A DNA stretch of 41,279 bases from Vibrio ichthyoenteri ATCC 700023 (GCF_000222605.1 NZ_AFWF01000278.1:1-41279); one strand, 5' to 3'. Numbered from the stretch's first letter, positions 8,624 through 17,596 are shown. Translations and numbers: made by a program. Notes: generated by a model from the sequence alone, not told the origin.

Positions 8624-9616
8624 ATGAAAAAGACTCTAGTAGCTCTTTCAGTACTTTTTGCAGCAACATCTGCACAAGCGATCGAACTTTACAACCAAGA
8701 CGGCGTATCTGTTGATCTAGTTGGTGATATCGAAGTTACTTACCAAAACTCTTTCTCTGACAGCTCAATGAAGCAACAAATTGAAGATGCAGATTTCGGT
8801 TTTGACGCTCGTTACGCTCTAAATGACGACCTACAATTTGGTGCTTTCTGGGGCTACGATGGTTCTGATTCTAACAACGCAGAAGTAACTCGCAGCGGCG
8901 ACATTTACGTAGCGCTTTACTCTCAAACTTACGGTTCTATCAAGTTTGGTCGTCTATGTACTGCTGTCGATGACCTAGGTGGCATTACTAGCGATTACCA
9001 ATTTGACGTAAACAAACTGTACAATGGTGCGTCTGGTGACTTCGCATGTCATGACGAAGCAATCCGTTACGATTACGACAACGGTTCTTTCTACACAACT
9101 CTTGGCTTCGTACAAGACAAGATGGGTAACCCAGATGTATTTAAACTAGGCGCAACTGGTGTTTCAGTTGTTGAAGCAACAAATGTAAACTACTACGATT
9201 CTCGCTTTGGTTACCGTGTGGCTGATTTTGACCTATCTGCTTTCTACGCAAACGTAGACCACAAAGAAGCTGGTGAGTCTAACGAACACGCTTACGGTCT
9301 TGAAGTTGATTACTCAGGTCTTGAAAGCATCCGTCTAGGTCTTGGCTACTACGCAACTGATCTTGATGGTGAAGGCGATGACGCAGATGTTTACACCGTT
9401 GGTGCTGACTACTACCTAGGCAAATGGACATTCGCAACTGCTTACTCTCTAGCTGCACAACAAAATGCAGAAGACGTAAACAGCTGGTTCCTAAACGCAG
9501 GCTACAACCTAGCGCCGAACACTACAGTGTACGCTGAAGTTGCTGGTAACGACGGTAAAACTGATGGCCGCGATAACACAACAGCAATGGCTGTAGGTGT
9601 TAAAGCATCATTCTAA
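8624..9616 (+). CDS. Outer-membrane general porin (OmpU/OmpL-like)
   Basis: Trimeric beta-barrel diffusion pore of the Gram-negative porin family, 330 aa. A signal peptide ends at AQA (residue 19). Alternating hydrophobic strands are separated by acidic loops ('DGEGDDADVY', 'DSNNAE'), and the C-terminal residue is Phe ('VGVKASF'), as needed for BAM-dependent insertion. The 'SIKFGRLCTAVDD' segment with a second Cys about 34 residues on could form a loop disulfide. Codon choice is strongly biased (AAC, GAC, CGT, GGT, TAC prevail), indicating high expression. I cannot say which Vibrio porin it is. Confidence 0.9.
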   Translation: MKKTLVALSVLFAATSAQAIELYNQDGVSVDLVGDIEVTYQNSFSDSSMKQQIEDADFGFDARYALNDDLQFGAFWGYDGSDSNNAEVTRSGDIYVALYSQTYGSIKFGRLCTAVDDLGGITSDYQFDVNKLYNGASGDFACHDEAIRYDYDNGSFYTTLGFVQDKMGNPDVFKLGATGVSVVEATNVNYYDSRFGYRVADFDLSAFYANVDHKEAGESNEHAYGLEVDYSGLESIRLGLGYYATDLDGEGDDADVYTVGADYYLGKWTFATAYSLAAQQNAEDVNSWFLNAGYNLAPNTTVYAEVAGNDGKTDGRDNTTAMAVGVKASF

Positions 9617-9640
9617 GAATGAGCTAACATAGTTATACTA

Positions 9641-9664
9641 AAGCCACCTTCGGGTGGCTTTTTC
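9641..9664 (+). terminator. Intrinsic terminator of the porin gene
   Basis: Perfect 8-bp stem AAGCCACC / GGTGGCTT closed by a UUCG tetraloop and followed by a T-run, 25 nt after the porin stop. Confidence 0.92.
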
Positions 9665-9703
9665 AATTTCCTTATAAAAACAGATATTCTTCAGGAGTTT
9701 TCT

Positions 9704-10351
9704 TTGAACGCTAAAGGCTTTATCGCATTCGCTGCAACCTTGCTTGCACTTCCTCTTCATGCCGCGGAGATCACAGCAAGTCGCGGTGTTTCTATTTTGT
9801 ATATCAACGGCCAAGCAGCTGAGCAAAAAATAGGTATTAATAAGGTTGGTGAAGGATTTACTCAAGTTGTTGTCCAGTTAGATGATAAGTTAGGTAAGGG
9901 AAATGTTTTTACGTCAAAACCTTATGTGATCAACTTTGATGCTCAAGATAAAGATTACAAAATAACGCTGCCTAAGTTTTACAGTGAGATGGCTGCTAAA
10001 GAAGAATTTGCCAAAGCATCACCTAACTGGGGATTAGAATCAAATGGCAGCGAAGTTGAATTCGATCAAGCCCTACTAGAAGGCAAAAAGGGCTTTATGC
10101 CTTACGGGGGCATGGAAAACTTGATTGCTGAGCACAATAAACAACGCGGCATTTACTTCCAAAATGGTCAGCTGATTGATGCGCCGGTTGCAGTAGAAAC
10201 AGCCGCGGTAACAAGCTCTGTGGTAAAGAGTAGCCAACCAAAAGCGACGACAGTGGCGACAAAAAATGTCGATCAATTGAAAGCTTGGTACTTGCAAGCA
10301 AGCAAAGAAGAGCGTAAAGAATTCCGTCGTTGGATGATCGATCAAGAGTAG
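9704..10351 (+). CDS. DUF2057 (UPF0319/YccT-like) periplasmic protein
   Basis: 215 aa with a clear signal peptide ending ALPLHA (residue 20), so exported. The 'ITASRGVSILYINGQ' opening and 'TSKPYVINFDA' segment are characteristic of DUF2057 (UPF0319). The C-terminal part after about residue 160 is a Ser/Thr/Ala/Val-rich linker followed by a charged helix ('LKAWYLQASKEERKEFRRWM'). The start is a TTG with AGGAG 6 nt upstream. The molecular function is not established. It lies between two terminators and is probably monocistronic. Confidence 0.8.
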   Translation: MNAKGFIAFAATLLALPLHAAEITASRGVSILYINGQAAEQKIGINKVGEGFTQVVVQLDDKLGKGNVFTSKPYVINFDAQDKDYKITLPKFYSEMAAKEEFAKASPNWGLESNGSEVEFDQALLEGKKGFMPYGGMENLIAEHNKQRGIYFQNGQLIDAPVAVETAAVTSSVVKSSQPKATTVATKNVDQLKAWYLQASKEERKEFRRWMIDQE

Positions 10352-10370
10352 TCGATACTTTCATGACTAT

Positions 10371-10399
10371 AAAAAGGGTTGGCATTGCCAACCCTTTTT
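10371..10399. terminator. Bidirectional terminator between DUF2057 gene and bioA
   Basis: Near-perfect inverted repeat AAAAAGGGTTGGCA / TGCCAACCCTTTTT, with A-run and T-run flanks, placed between two convergent genes. It can end transcription on both strands. Confidence 0.9.
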
Positions 10400-10418
10400 G
10401 CATTCTATTGTTTAATCT

Positions 10419-11696
10419 TTACTTAAAGCATTCCGGTTTGTTCAGCGCGCTCTCAATGGCTGTGACAAGCTTTTCGATATGCTCTGGTTGGCTAATAAAC
10501 GGCGGCATCATATAAATTAGTTTGCCAAATGGGCGGACCCATACCCCTTGTTCAACAAAGTGGGCTTGAATCACTTCCATGTTGACGGCAACCGTAGCTT
10601 CCACCACGCCGATTGCGCCCAACCAGCGCACTTGTTTAACTAATGGGTGCTCTGCCAGTTGAGGCAGTAGCTGCGAAAATTGCAGCTCAATAGCTTTCGT
10701 TTGCGTTTGCCACTCGCCGTGCTCAAGAATTTCCATACTGGCATTCGCCACGGCGCAGGCAAGAGGGTTACCCATAAAGGTGGGTCCATGCATGAAGCAG
10801 CCGGCTTCTCCGCCGCACACCGTATTTGCGACGTGTGAGGTGGTCAGTGTGGCGGATAACGTCATATAACCGCCGGTTATCGCTTTGCCAAGGCATAAAA
10901 TATCCGGTTCGATTTGTGCGTGTTCATAGGCAAACAGCTTACTAGTGCGGCCAAATCCAGTTGCGATTTCATCTAAGATCAGTAACACCCCAAACTCATC
11001 ACACAAACGGCGTACACCTTGGAGGAATTTTGGGTGGTAAATACGCATGCCACCGGCTCCTTGCACGATTGGCTCTAAGATTACCGCCGCAATATCACGG
11101 TGGTGCAGGGTGAGTTTGGCTTTGAAGTCATCCAGATCACTCTCATCCCATTGCTGCCAGAATTCAGTTTTTGGTGATTGAGCAAAGATATGTTGAGGCA
11201 GAAAACCTTTGTAGAGTGAATGCATGGAGTTGTCAGGATCTGTGACTGACATCGCCGCAAAGGTGTCACCATGGTAGCCATCACGTAAAGTGAGAAATTG
11301 ACTGCGTGATTCGCCTTTTGCCTGCCAATATTGCAAGGCCATCTTTAAGCTTACTTCCACCGCAACAGAACCCGAGTCGGCGAGAAACACATGCTGTAAA
11401 GGCTCTGCGGTCATCGCAACCAATTTCTTACACAAATCAATCGCGGGTTGATGAGTGATACCACCAAACATAACATGAGAAACTTGATCAATTTGTCGAT
11501 GAGCGGCTTGGTTAAGGTGCGGATGATTGTAGCCATGAATCGCTGACCACCAAGAGGACATACCATCGACGAGCGCTCTATCATCTTCCAGATATAAGTA
11601 AACGCCTTCAGCGCGGCTTACCGGATAGCAGGTCAGAGGTGTTAAGGTCGACGTGTAGGGATGCCAGATATGACGGCGATCAAACGCTAAATCCAT
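10419..11696 (-). CDS. bioA: Adenosylmethionine-8-amino-7-oxononanoate aminotransferase
   Basis: PLP enzyme converting KAPA to DAPA with SAM as amino donor, the third step of the ring-forming half of biotin synthesis. 425 aa from the ATG at 11696, which reads 'MDLAFDRRHIWHPYTS'. An in-frame ATG at 11708 lacks a ribosome site, whereas GGAAC precedes 11696. Family motifs: 'DGMSSWWSAIHGYNHP', 'VFLADSGSVAVEVSLKMA', 'RDGYHGDTFAAMSVTDP', the Asp of 'LILDEIATGFGRT', and the PLP lysine in 'CLGKAITGGYMTLSATL'. It is divergent from bioB across a shared BirA-type operator. Confidence 0.97.
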   Translation of the reverse strand: MDLAFDRRHIWHPYTSTLTPLTCYPVSRAEGVYLYLEDDRALVDGMSSWWSAIHGYNHPHLNQAAHRQIDQVSHVMFGGITHQPAIDLCKKLVAMTAEPLQHVFLADSGSVAVEVSLKMALQYWQAKGESRSQFLTLRDGYHGDTFAAMSVTDPDNSMHSLYKGFLPQHIFAQSPKTEFWQQWDESDLDDFKAKLTLHHRDIAAVILEPIVQGAGGMRIYHPKFLQGVRRLCDEFGVLLILDEIATGFGRTSKLFAYEHAQIEPDILCLGKAITGGYMTLSATLTTSHVANTVCGGEAGCFMHGPTFMGNPLACAVANASMEILEHGEWQTQTKAIELQFSQLLPQLAEHPLVKQVRWLGAIGVVEATVAVNMEVIQAHFVEQGVWVRPFGKLIYMMPPFISQPEHIEKLVTAIESALNKPECFK

Positions 11697-11734
11697 GAGA
11701 AGTTCCATTTTATATTTGATTGAAATTTAACCAT

Positions 11735-11767
11735 CTGTAAACTTTGGTTTTTCATTTGTGTTGACAG
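11735..11767. promoter_or_regulatory. BirA operator between bioA and bioB
   Basis: Half-sites TGTAAAC (11736-11742) and GTTGACA (11760-11766) are separated by 17 nt. They match the BirA palindrome TTGTAAACC-N14-16-GGTTTACAA known for bio operons, with one mismatch in the core of the right half. The right half overlaps the bioB -35, so biotinyl-AMP-bound BirA would repress both directions. Confidence 0.78.
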
Positions 11768-11788
11768 TCTAACGGCTGTGGTTAGACT
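11761..11788 (+). promoter_or_regulatory. bioBFCD promoter
   Basis: -35 TTGACA (11761-11766), 16-nt spacer, -10 TAGACT (11783-11788). It overlaps the right half of the BirA operator. Confidence 0.65.
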
Positions 11789-11816
11789 AGCCAAGAGCAA
11801 AATTATAGTGAGCACT

Positions 11817-11836
11817 CTAGTTCGACTCTGAACTAG
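11817..11836 (+). repeat. Inverted repeat in the bioB 5' untranslated region
   Basis: Perfect 7-bp repeat CTAGTTC / GAACTAG with a 6-nt loop, directly upstream of the AAGGA sequences that precede the bioB GTG start. It should form a hairpin in the leader RNA. Confidence 0.6.
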
Positions 11837-11859
11837 CAAGGATATAAAAAGGAAAACAC

Positions 11860-12912
11860 GTGGAAGTTCGTCATAACTGGACGGTTGCTGAAGTGCAGCA
11901 GCTTATGGAAAAACCGTTTATGGATCTGTTGTTTGAAGCGCAATTGGTTCATCGTCAATATCAACAGCACAATTACGTACAAGTCAGCACTCTACTGTCA
12001 ATTAAAACGGGCGCCTGTCCGGAAGATTGCAAATATTGCCCTCAGAGTGCTCGTTACACCACGGATGTAGAAAAAGAACGTTTAATGGAAGTTGAACGAG
12101 TGCTGGATGCTGCGCAAAAAGCCAAAAGTGCAGGCTCTACCCGTTTTTGCATGGGGGCTGCATGGAAAAACCCTAAAGAGCGTGATATGCCTCATTTGAC
12201 CGAGATGATCAAAGGCGTGAAAGGGATGGGCTTGGAAACCTGTATGACCTTGGGGATGTTAACACCCGATCAAGCTGAAAAACTCGCGGGTGCAGGTCTT
12301 GATTACTACAACCACAACCTTGACACCTCGCCAGAATTTTACGGCAACATTATTACCACGCGTACTTACCAAGATCGCCTTGATACTTTATCGCATGTCC
12401 GTGATGCAGGTATGAAAATTTGCTCTGGTGGCATTATCGGCATGGGGGAGAGCGCCAGCGATCGTGCCGGCTTGTTTGTAGAACTGGCTAACTTGCCCAC
12501 TCACCCAGAAAGTGTTCCGATTAATATGTTAGTGAAGGTCAAAGGCACGCCACTGGAAAGTGTTGAAGATGTTGAGCCATTTGATTTCATTCGCTTGATT
12601 GCGGTAGCACGGATCATGATGCCACTTTCGGCTGTGCGCTTGTCCGCTGGCCGTGAAGATATGAACGAACAGATGCAAACTTTGTGCTTTATGGCAGGTG
12701 CCAACTCGGTTTTCTATGGTTGCAAGTTGCTAACCACGCCAAATCCATCTGAAGATAAAGACATGCAACTGTTTAATAAACTGGGTATCAACAGCCAACA
12801 TGTTTCGCAACGCCCTGATGAAATTGAAGAGAGCGAATTGCTCGATCGCGTCGTTGAGCGTGTTGCCGCCAGACCTTCTGCAGATGATCTTTTCTATGAA
12901 GCTAACGTTTGA
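11860..12912 (+). CDS. bioB: Biotin synthase
   Basis: Radical-SAM enzyme inserting sulfur into dethiobiotin, last step of biotin synthesis. 350 aa. The [4Fe-4S] motif CPEDCKYC places Cys at 53, 57 and 60, identical in position to E. coli BioB. Also visible are '[13 protein letters not shown]', '[11 protein letters not shown]' and the Arg of 'SAGRE' that coordinates the auxiliary [2Fe-2S] cluster. The start is GTG with AGGA 7 nt upstream. The 3' end overlaps bioF by 17 nt. Confidence 0.98.
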   Translation: MEVRHNWTVAEVQQLMEKPFMDLLFEAQLVHRQYQQHNYVQVSTLLSIKTGACPEDCKYCPQSARYTTDVEKERLMEVERVLDAAQKAKSAGSTRFCMGAAWKNPKERDMPHLTEMIKGVKGMGLETCMTLGMLTPDQAEKLAGAGLDYYNHNLDTSPEFYGNIITTRTYQDRLDTLSHVRDAGMKICSGGIIGMGESASDRAGLFVELANLPTHPESVPINMLVKVKGTPLESVEDVEPFDFIRLIAVARIMMPLSAVRLSAGREDMNEQMQTLCFMAGANSVFYGCKLLTTPNPSEDKDMQLFNKLGINSQHVSQRPDEIEESELLDRVVERVAARPSADDLFYEANV

Positions 12913-14035
12913 TCAGCGTATAAAGCAAGCCCTTGCAGAGCGTCAAACGCAAGGCTTGCAACGGCAACTGATGCAGTTAGATAACGCTAACAGCGTCAGC
13001 CTTTACCAACAACGTCAGCATTACCTTAATTTTTCCAGCAATGATTACCTCGGTTTAGCTCGTGATGGCTCTTTGGCGGAAGCGTGGAAGAAAGGCATCG
13101 ACTTATTGGGTAATGGCAGCGGTTCTTCTCCGTTAGTCACGGGGTTTAGTCATGCCCATCAAGCGTTGGAACACCGTCTGTGTGAGTGGCTGGGTTACTC
13201 ACGTGCGATTCTCTTTGGCTCAGGTTTTTCTGCGAACCAAGCCATGATTTTTGCGTTAATGCAAAAAGGGGATTTGTTGCTGCAAGACAAGCTCAATCAT
13301 GCTTCTTTGATTGAGGCGGGAATGTTATCTGCGGCGACAATGAAGCGTTTCAAACACAACGATATCGAACACTTAGAAAACTTGCTTGAAGGCCATCCAT
13401 TGGTCGTCACCGAAGGTGTATTTAGTATGGATGGCGATTTGGCGCCTTTGCCTGCCATCGCGAATATCACCCAGGACAATGCTTGGCTAGCGGTGGATGA
13501 TGCTCACGGTATTGGAGTGTTAGGTCAAGGCCGTGGTAGTTGTCATCAGGCTGGAATAAAACCGCAGCTACAGGTGGTGACATTTGGTAAAGCATTTGGT
13601 TTATCTGGCGCAGCGATATTGTGTGATGAGCAAACCGGAGATTATTTGACCCAATTTGCCCGCCACCATGTCTACTCTACGGCTATCCCGCCTAGTCTAG
13701 CTTATGCACTGACTCATGCGATTGACATGATTGATGCTCAGCAATGGCGAAGGGATAAGTTGCAGCAACTGCAAGCTTGTTATGATGAGTTGTGCGGGCA
13801 ACTGCCCGGCTATGTTGAAACGCAAACCCCGATTAAGCCTTTACTTATCGCTAGCAGTGAACGGGCATTGTCAGTCGCCACTAAACTAAGAGAGAAAGGT
13901 TTTTGGCTTACCGCGATTAGACCACCAACGGTTCCCGTTGATGGTGCGCGACTGCGTATCACGTTAACCGCTGCCCACACGCTAGAACAAGTGACCCAGT
14001 TGTCAGCGGCATTAAAAGTTGCGTTGGAGGTTTAG
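12896..14035 (+). CDS. bioF: 8-amino-7-oxononanoate synthase
   Basis: PLP enzyme condensing pimeloyl-ACP with alanine to KAPA. 379 aa from the ATG at 12896, whose product ('[17 protein letters not shown]') fits the family N-terminus. A longer frame from 12800 would run inside bioB. Motifs: '[12 protein letters not shown]', '[14 protein letters not shown]', '[11 protein letters not shown]', '[11 protein letters not shown]', and the PLP lysine in '[13 protein letters not shown]'. No strong ribosome site precedes it; the overlap with bioB suggests translational coupling. Confidence 0.97.
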   Translation: MKLTFDQRIKQALAERQTQGLQRQLMQLDNANSVSLYQQRQHYLNFSSNDYLGLARDGSLAEAWKKGIDLLGNGSGSSPLVTGFSHAHQALEHRLCEWLGYSRAILFGSGFSANQAMIFALMQKGDLLLQDKLNHASLIEAGMLSAATMKRFKHNDIEHLENLLEGHPLVVTEGVFSMDGDLAPLPAIANITQDNAWLAVDDAHGIGVLGQGRGSCHQAGIKPQLQVVTFGKAFGLSGAAILCDEQTGDYLTQFARHHVYSTAIPPSLAYALTHAIDMIDAQQWRRDKLQQLQACYDELCGQLPGYVETQTPIKPLLIASSERALSVATKLREKGFWLTAIRPPTVPVDGARLRITLTAAHTLEQVTQLSAALKVALEV

Positions 14036-14039
14036 TGAC

Positions 14040-14858
14040 ATGAATCCTGCATTACGAGCGAATGTTCTCGATATGGATAACAGATATAGCGATAAAGAGG
14101 CCATCGCTGAAGCGTTTGGTAAAGCGGCGCAGGGCTATGATCAGCATGCCGCGTTTCAACGTGAAGTCGGTGCGCGTTTAATTGGTCTTTTACCGTCGGA
14201 TTTATCCTCTTGGCGCATTCTTGATCTGGGTTGCGGTACTGGCTATTTTAGCCAGCAGTTACGAGATCGGGGGGCAAATGTTGTAGCCTTAGATCTCTCA
14301 GCTTCGATGCTTGAGCAAGCCCAAAAACGTTGTGGTAATGATGGTATAACTTATCAACAAGGCGATGCAGAACAGTTGCCATTTGCGGATAATCAATTTG
14401 ATTGTGTCTTCTCAAGCTTGGCTCTGCAATGGTGTCAGGATCTTGCAATACCGTTACGAGAAATGAGCAGAGTAACGAAACCCGGTGGGCAATTGTTATT
14501 TTCGACCCTCTTGGATGGTTCACTGCGTGAGTTGAAACAGGCTTGGGCAAAAATTGACACATATCAACACGTCAACGATTTTATCTCGCTCAATCAGGTA
14601 AATATTGCGTTAGCTCAATCCCAGTGTCATACCCATCACTTAGACTTGCCCGAAATCGTGGTTTGGTATGGTTCTGCACTTGGCTTGATGCGAGATCTCA
14701 AAGGCATCGGGGCGAATCATGTCGCAGGGCGCTCTCAAGGTTTAACCAGCAAGCATTCGCTGAGACGACTTGAGCGTGAATATCAAACCTTTCGTCAAGA
14801 ACATCAGGGTCTTCTACCCGCAACATATCAGGTTTGTTTGGGGATAATTAATCTATGA
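14040..14858 (+). CDS. bioC: Malonyl-ACP O-methyltransferase BioC
   Basis: SAM-dependent methyltransferase that methylates the free carboxyl of malonyl-ACP, letting the fatty-acid machinery build pimeloyl-ACP. 272 aa. SAM motif I '[14 protein letters not shown]', then 'ALDLSASML', '[14 protein letters not shown]' and the BioC-specific '[17 protein letters not shown]' near the C-terminus. The ATG at 14040 has GGAGG about 10 nt upstream; the frame is open to a TTG at 14019 without one. The stop overlaps bioD as ATGA. No bioH is present here. Confidence 0.95.
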   Translation: MNPALRANVLDMDNRYSDKEAIAEAFGKAAQGYDQHAAFQREVGARLIGLLPSDLSSWRILDLGCGTGYFSQQLRDRGANVVALDLSASMLEQAQKRCGNDGITYQQGDAEQLPFADNQFDCVFSSLALQWCQDLAIPLREMSRVTKPGGQLLFSTLLDGSLRELKQAWAKIDTYQHVNDFISLNQVNIALAQSQCHTHHLDLPEIVVWYGSALGLMRDLKGIGANHVAGRSQGLTSKHSLRRLEREYQTFRQEHQGLLPATYQVCLGIINL

Positions 14859-15535
14859 TTGATGCATTTTTTATTGCAGGTACGGATACCGATGTTGGGA
14901 AAACTGTCGCGTCAAAAGCTATTTTAAACGCTTTAGCGGCAAAAAATTTACAGACGATAGGTTACAAACCTGTCGCTGCAGGCAGTGATAGAACGGAGCA
15001 GGGGTTGCGTAACTCTGATGCGTTATACCTACAAAATGCCGCTACGGTTGACGTGGATTACGACGACGTTAACCCTTATGCACTTGAGCTTCCAGCTTCT
15101 CCACATATTGCCGCTAAGCGTGAAAATGTGGTAATCGACTATGCGGTGTTAAGTGATAAATTAGCTCAGCATAAGCAGAACTCAGATATTGTCTTAGTCG
15201 AAGGTGCGGGTGGTTGGCGCGTGCCGGTATCAGACAGTGACTGTTTGTCGACGTGGGTACAACAAGAGAAGCTACCCGTCGTTTTGGTGGTTGGTATTAA
15301 ACTGGGCTGTTTAAGCCATGCTTTACTGACTCTTGACGCCATTAAAGCTGATGGTCTTGAGCTAGCAGGTTGGGTAGCCAACCGCATCAACCCAGGTACA
15401 GAAAACTACGCGGAAATTATTGAGATGTTAGAGCAAAAAATTTCCGCACCTAAAATTGGTGAAATTCCTTACGTACCGGCTGTTAAGCGTAAAGACCTTG
15501 CCAAGTATATTGATGTGTCTCCGTTACTTGGATAG
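14855..15535 (+). CDS. bioD: Dethiobiotin synthetase
   Basis: ATP-dependent carboxylation and ring closure of DAPA to dethiobiotin. 226 aa. The N-terminal P-loop reads '[16 protein letters not shown]' (about 5-20). Also present are '[10 protein letters not shown]', '[13 protein letters not shown]' and 'GWVANRI'. The ATG overlaps the bioC stop by 4 nt. It is the last gene of the bioBFCD unit, and a strong terminator follows. Confidence 0.97.
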   Translation: MIDAFFIAGTDTDVGKTVASKAILNALAAKNLQTIGYKPVAAGSDRTEQGLRNSDALYLQNAATVDVDYDDVNPYALELPASPHIAAKRENVVIDYAVLSDKLAQHKQNSDIVLVEGAGGWRVPVSDSDCLSTWVQQEKLPVVLVVGIKLGCLSHALLTLDAIKADGLELAGWVANRINPGTENYAEIIEMLEQKISAPKIGEIPYVPAVKRKDLAKYIDVSPLLG

Positions 15536-15560
15536 AAAAGTTAAAGTTACACATCAAAAA

Positions 15561-15586
15561 AAGGCTGCCATTTGGCAGCCTTTTTT
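15561..15586. terminator. Terminator after bioD (bidirectional)
   Basis: 10-bp stem AAGGCTGCCA / TGGCAGCCTT with a 2-nt loop and runs of A before and T after. It serves bioD on the plus strand and the convergent small gene at 15598-15765 on the minus strand. Confidence 0.92.
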
Positions 15587-15597
15587 GTTGTATAAGC

Positions 15598-15765
15598 TTA
15601 CATTTCAGCAGTCATGCCAAACAGAGCTGATTGTGTTTCAGCTACGCGCTGTTGCATTTGCTGATCTGTGGCTAAGCCGAGCTGTTGTTTAGCTTCATCT
15701 TCAGTAATGCCAAGGTGGCAGCACAACAGATCGATAGCCATTTGATAGTTGTTAGTTTCAACCAT
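15598..15765 (-). CDS. Small protein of unknown function (55 aa)
   Basis: I do not recognise a family. The reading from the ATG at 15765 (MVETNNYQMAID...) has AAAGGA 7 nt upstream; a longer in-frame start at 15807 has no such site. The product is acidic and Gln-rich with a 'DLLCCHLGITEDEAKQQLGL' segment that looks helical. There is no signal peptide or membrane helix. It sits alone between the bioD terminator and htpX and should end at that terminator. The good ribosome site and terminator make it a likely real gene. Confidence 0.65.
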   Translation of the reverse strand: MVETNNYQMAIDLLCCHLGITEDEAKQQLGLATDQQMQQRVAETQSALFGMTAEM

Positions 15766-16114
15766 TTTTGCATTCCTTTGACGTTGTAGCGTTAACTTAA
15801 GTAACAAGCGAATATCTGTATCCTTAGAAATCTAGCACTTTTTCACTGGTCTACAATAAGACCAAAGTCTAACGTATTGGCGAGTATTTTGAGGTTTAGC
15901 GGCTTTTCAGCGCTTGGGCAAGATATTCAAGGTGCAAACAAATGTTTCAATTTACTTCTAGCCCTTGTGTTTAAAGTCATTAAGCTATATCTATATGCTA
16001 ACCGGATGAGTTGAATCAGATGGTAGACTAAAGGCTGCGGTGTAATTTATCTTTAACTCGATATTCTATGCACGTAAGCCACTAACAAAAAGCTTTCTGT
16101 TTCGGAGAAAAGTA
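15766..16114. other. Intergenic region upstream of htpX
   Basis: About 350 nt. It holds the leader of the small minus-strand gene, an inverted repeat TGGTCT-N6-AGACCA at 15847-15864, and presumably the htpX promoter. I find no convincing sigma-32 or CpxR site, though both control htpX in E. coli. Confidence 0.5.
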
Positions 16115-16984
16115 ATGAAACGAGTCATGTTATTCCTAGCAACCAACTTAGCCGTTGTATTGGTTCTGAGTGTTGTTTTGAATATTGTTTATGCTGTTAC
16201 GGGGATGCAGCCTGGTAGCCTATCTGGCCTATTGGTTATGGCGGCAGTATTTGGTTTCGGTGGTTCATTTATCTCATTGATGATGTCAAAGGGCATGGCA
16301 CTGCGCTCTGTTGGCGGCATGGTGATTGAAAGTCCACGTAACGAAACAGAACATTGGTTGCTAGAAACGGTTCGTCGTCAATCGCAGCAAGTTGGTATTG
16401 GTATGCCAACGGTAGCGATTTATGAATCGGGAGATATCAACGCATTTGCAACCGGCGCAAAGCGTGATGATTCGCTTGTCGCGGTTTCGACGGGTCTATT
16501 GCACAACATGACTCGCGATGAAGCAGAAGCAGTGCTTGCTCATGAAGTGAGCCATATTGCCAATGGTGACATGGTCACGATGACGCTAATGCAAGGCGTA
16601 GTGAACACATTCGTTATCTTCTTATCACGTTTTATTGCCAACATCGTGTCATCCAACAGTGATGAAGAAGGTGAAGGTGGCAGCAATATGATGGTGTATT
16701 TTGGCGTATCGATGGTGCTTGAGCTGGTATTTGGTTTCTTAGCAAGCTTCCTGACTATGTGGTACAGCCGTCATCGCGAATTCTACGCGGATGCGGGCGC
16801 AGCTCAGTTAGTCGGTAAAGAGAAAATGATCGCAGCGTTGGAACGTTTAAAAATGAGTCACGAATCTCAACTCGAAGGCTCAATGATGGCGTTTGGTATT
16901 AATGGCAAAGCGTCAATGACGGAACTGTTAATGAGTCACCCACCGTTAGATAAACGTATTGCCGCATTACGTAACGGTTTGTAA
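16115..16984 (+). CDS. htpX: Membrane zinc metalloprotease HtpX
   Basis: M48-family inner-membrane protease that degrades misfolded membrane proteins alongside FtsH. 289 aa. Two N-terminal membrane helices (about 4-26 and 37-57) precede the zinc motif HEVSH in '[13 protein letters not shown]'. Two more hydrophobic segments follow (about 155-175 and 190-215), then the third zinc ligand Glu in '[10 protein letters not shown]'. The start has GGAGA just upstream. It is monocistronic with its own terminator. Confidence 0.97.
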   Translation: MKRVMLFLATNLAVVLVLSVVLNIVYAVTGMQPGSLSGLLVMAAVFGFGGSFISLMMSKGMALRSVGGMVIESPRNETEHWLLETVRRQSQQVGIGMPTVAIYESGDINAFATGAKRDDSLVAVSTGLLHNMTRDEAEAVLAHEVSHIANGDMVTMTLMQGVVNTFVIFLSRFIANIVSSNSDEEGEGGSNMMVYFGVSMVLELVFGFLASFLTMWYSRHREFYADAGAAQLVGKEKMIAALERLKMSHESQLEGSMMAFGINGKASMTELLMSHPPLDKRIAALRNGL

Positions 16985-17020
16985 CGACTATACTCAGGTA
17001 ACATCATCAAATTATTAAAG

Positions 17021-17050
17021 AAAGGCTTGGATAATATCCAAGCCTTTTTT
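17021..17050 (+). terminator. Terminator of htpX
   Basis: 11-bp perfect stem AAAGGCTTGGA / TCCAAGCCTTT with a 5-nt loop and a T-tract, 37 nt after the htpX stop. Confidence 0.92.
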
Positions 17051-17087
17051 GATCCATTCGTATTTGCTTACGTAATCTTCACTAAGT

Positions 17088-17157
17088 TATACAAAAATAA
17101 AGTTGTACAACTTTGTTTGTTGTTCTAAGTTTATTGTACACAAATAAATAGTGTACA
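17088..17157. promoter_or_regulatory. Cluster of TGTACA-type palindromic half-sites upstream of the lipid operon
   Basis: Four T(G/A)TACA elements lie at 17088-17093, 17104-17109, 17135-17140 and 17152-17157. The second lies in a 16-bp palindrome AAAGTTGTACAACTTT, and the last two form TTGTACAC-N9-GTGTACAA. Such spaced symmetrical sites indicate a dimeric or tetrameric regulator. They resemble, from memory, binding sites of B12-dependent MerR photoregulators (LitR/CarH/PplR). The cluster ends 19 nt before the first gene. Confidence 0.6.
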
Positions 17158-17176
17158 AGTCTAAGTGAGGTTTAGC

Positions 17177-17596
17177 ATGGATGTTGCCGCGGTTGGTTCG
17201 ATATACCAACAACTGAATAAATCGAATCTGTATTTGCTGGATGATGTCTATCACCGAGACGTTGTCTTTGAGGATGCGGCGCACCGACTTGAAGGGTGGG
17301 ATGAGTTAAAACGGTATTTTGACGCCCTTTATCGCAATGTTCAGCGTTGCCAGTTCGATATCCAAGATCTTCAGCAGCAGGGAAATGCGGGGTTTATCAC
17401 TTGGACGATGGCGCTGGAGCATCCTAAGCTACAACGAGGTAATACTATCTATGTCAATGGTGTTAGCCATCTTAAATTTTCCGACGGTAAAGTCATCTAT
17501 CACCGTGATTACTTCGATCTCGGAGAAATGCTATATGAGAACTTGCCGCTGCTTGGCTCTGTGATCCGAACCATTAAACAGAGGCTTGGCGAATGA
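17177..17596 (+). CDS. NTF2-like / SnoaL-like domain protein
   Basis: 139-aa soluble protein with the alpha+beta cone pattern of the NTF2 superfamily: N-terminal helix ('IYQQLNKSNLYLLDDVYHRDVVFED'), 'LEGWDELKRYFDALYRNVQ', then strands including 'GFITWTMALEHP' and 'GNTIYVNGVSHLKFSDGKVIYHRDYFDLGEMLYE'. The family covers enzymes and ligand-binding proteins, so the activity cannot be read off. The ATG at 17177 has GAGG 6 nt upstream. It is the first gene of an eight-gene operon and overlaps the next start as ATGA. Confidence 0.82.
   Translation: MDVAAVGSIYQQLNKSNLYLLDDVYHRDVVFEDAAHRLEGWDELKRYFDALYRNVQRCQFDIQDLQQQGNAGFITWTMALEHPKLQRGNTIYVNGVSHLKFSDGKVIYHRDYFDLGEMLYENLPLLGSVIRTIKQRLGE

Noticed and set aside
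9638-9865. Minus-strand 75-codon frame over the porin terminator
   Set aside because: It spans the terminator and the antisense of the DUF2057 signal peptide; no ribosome site.
12800-12895. Longer bioF start inside bioB
   Set aside because: The extra residues come from a second reading of bioB coding sequence and do not resemble BioF. The ATG at 12896 gives the family length.
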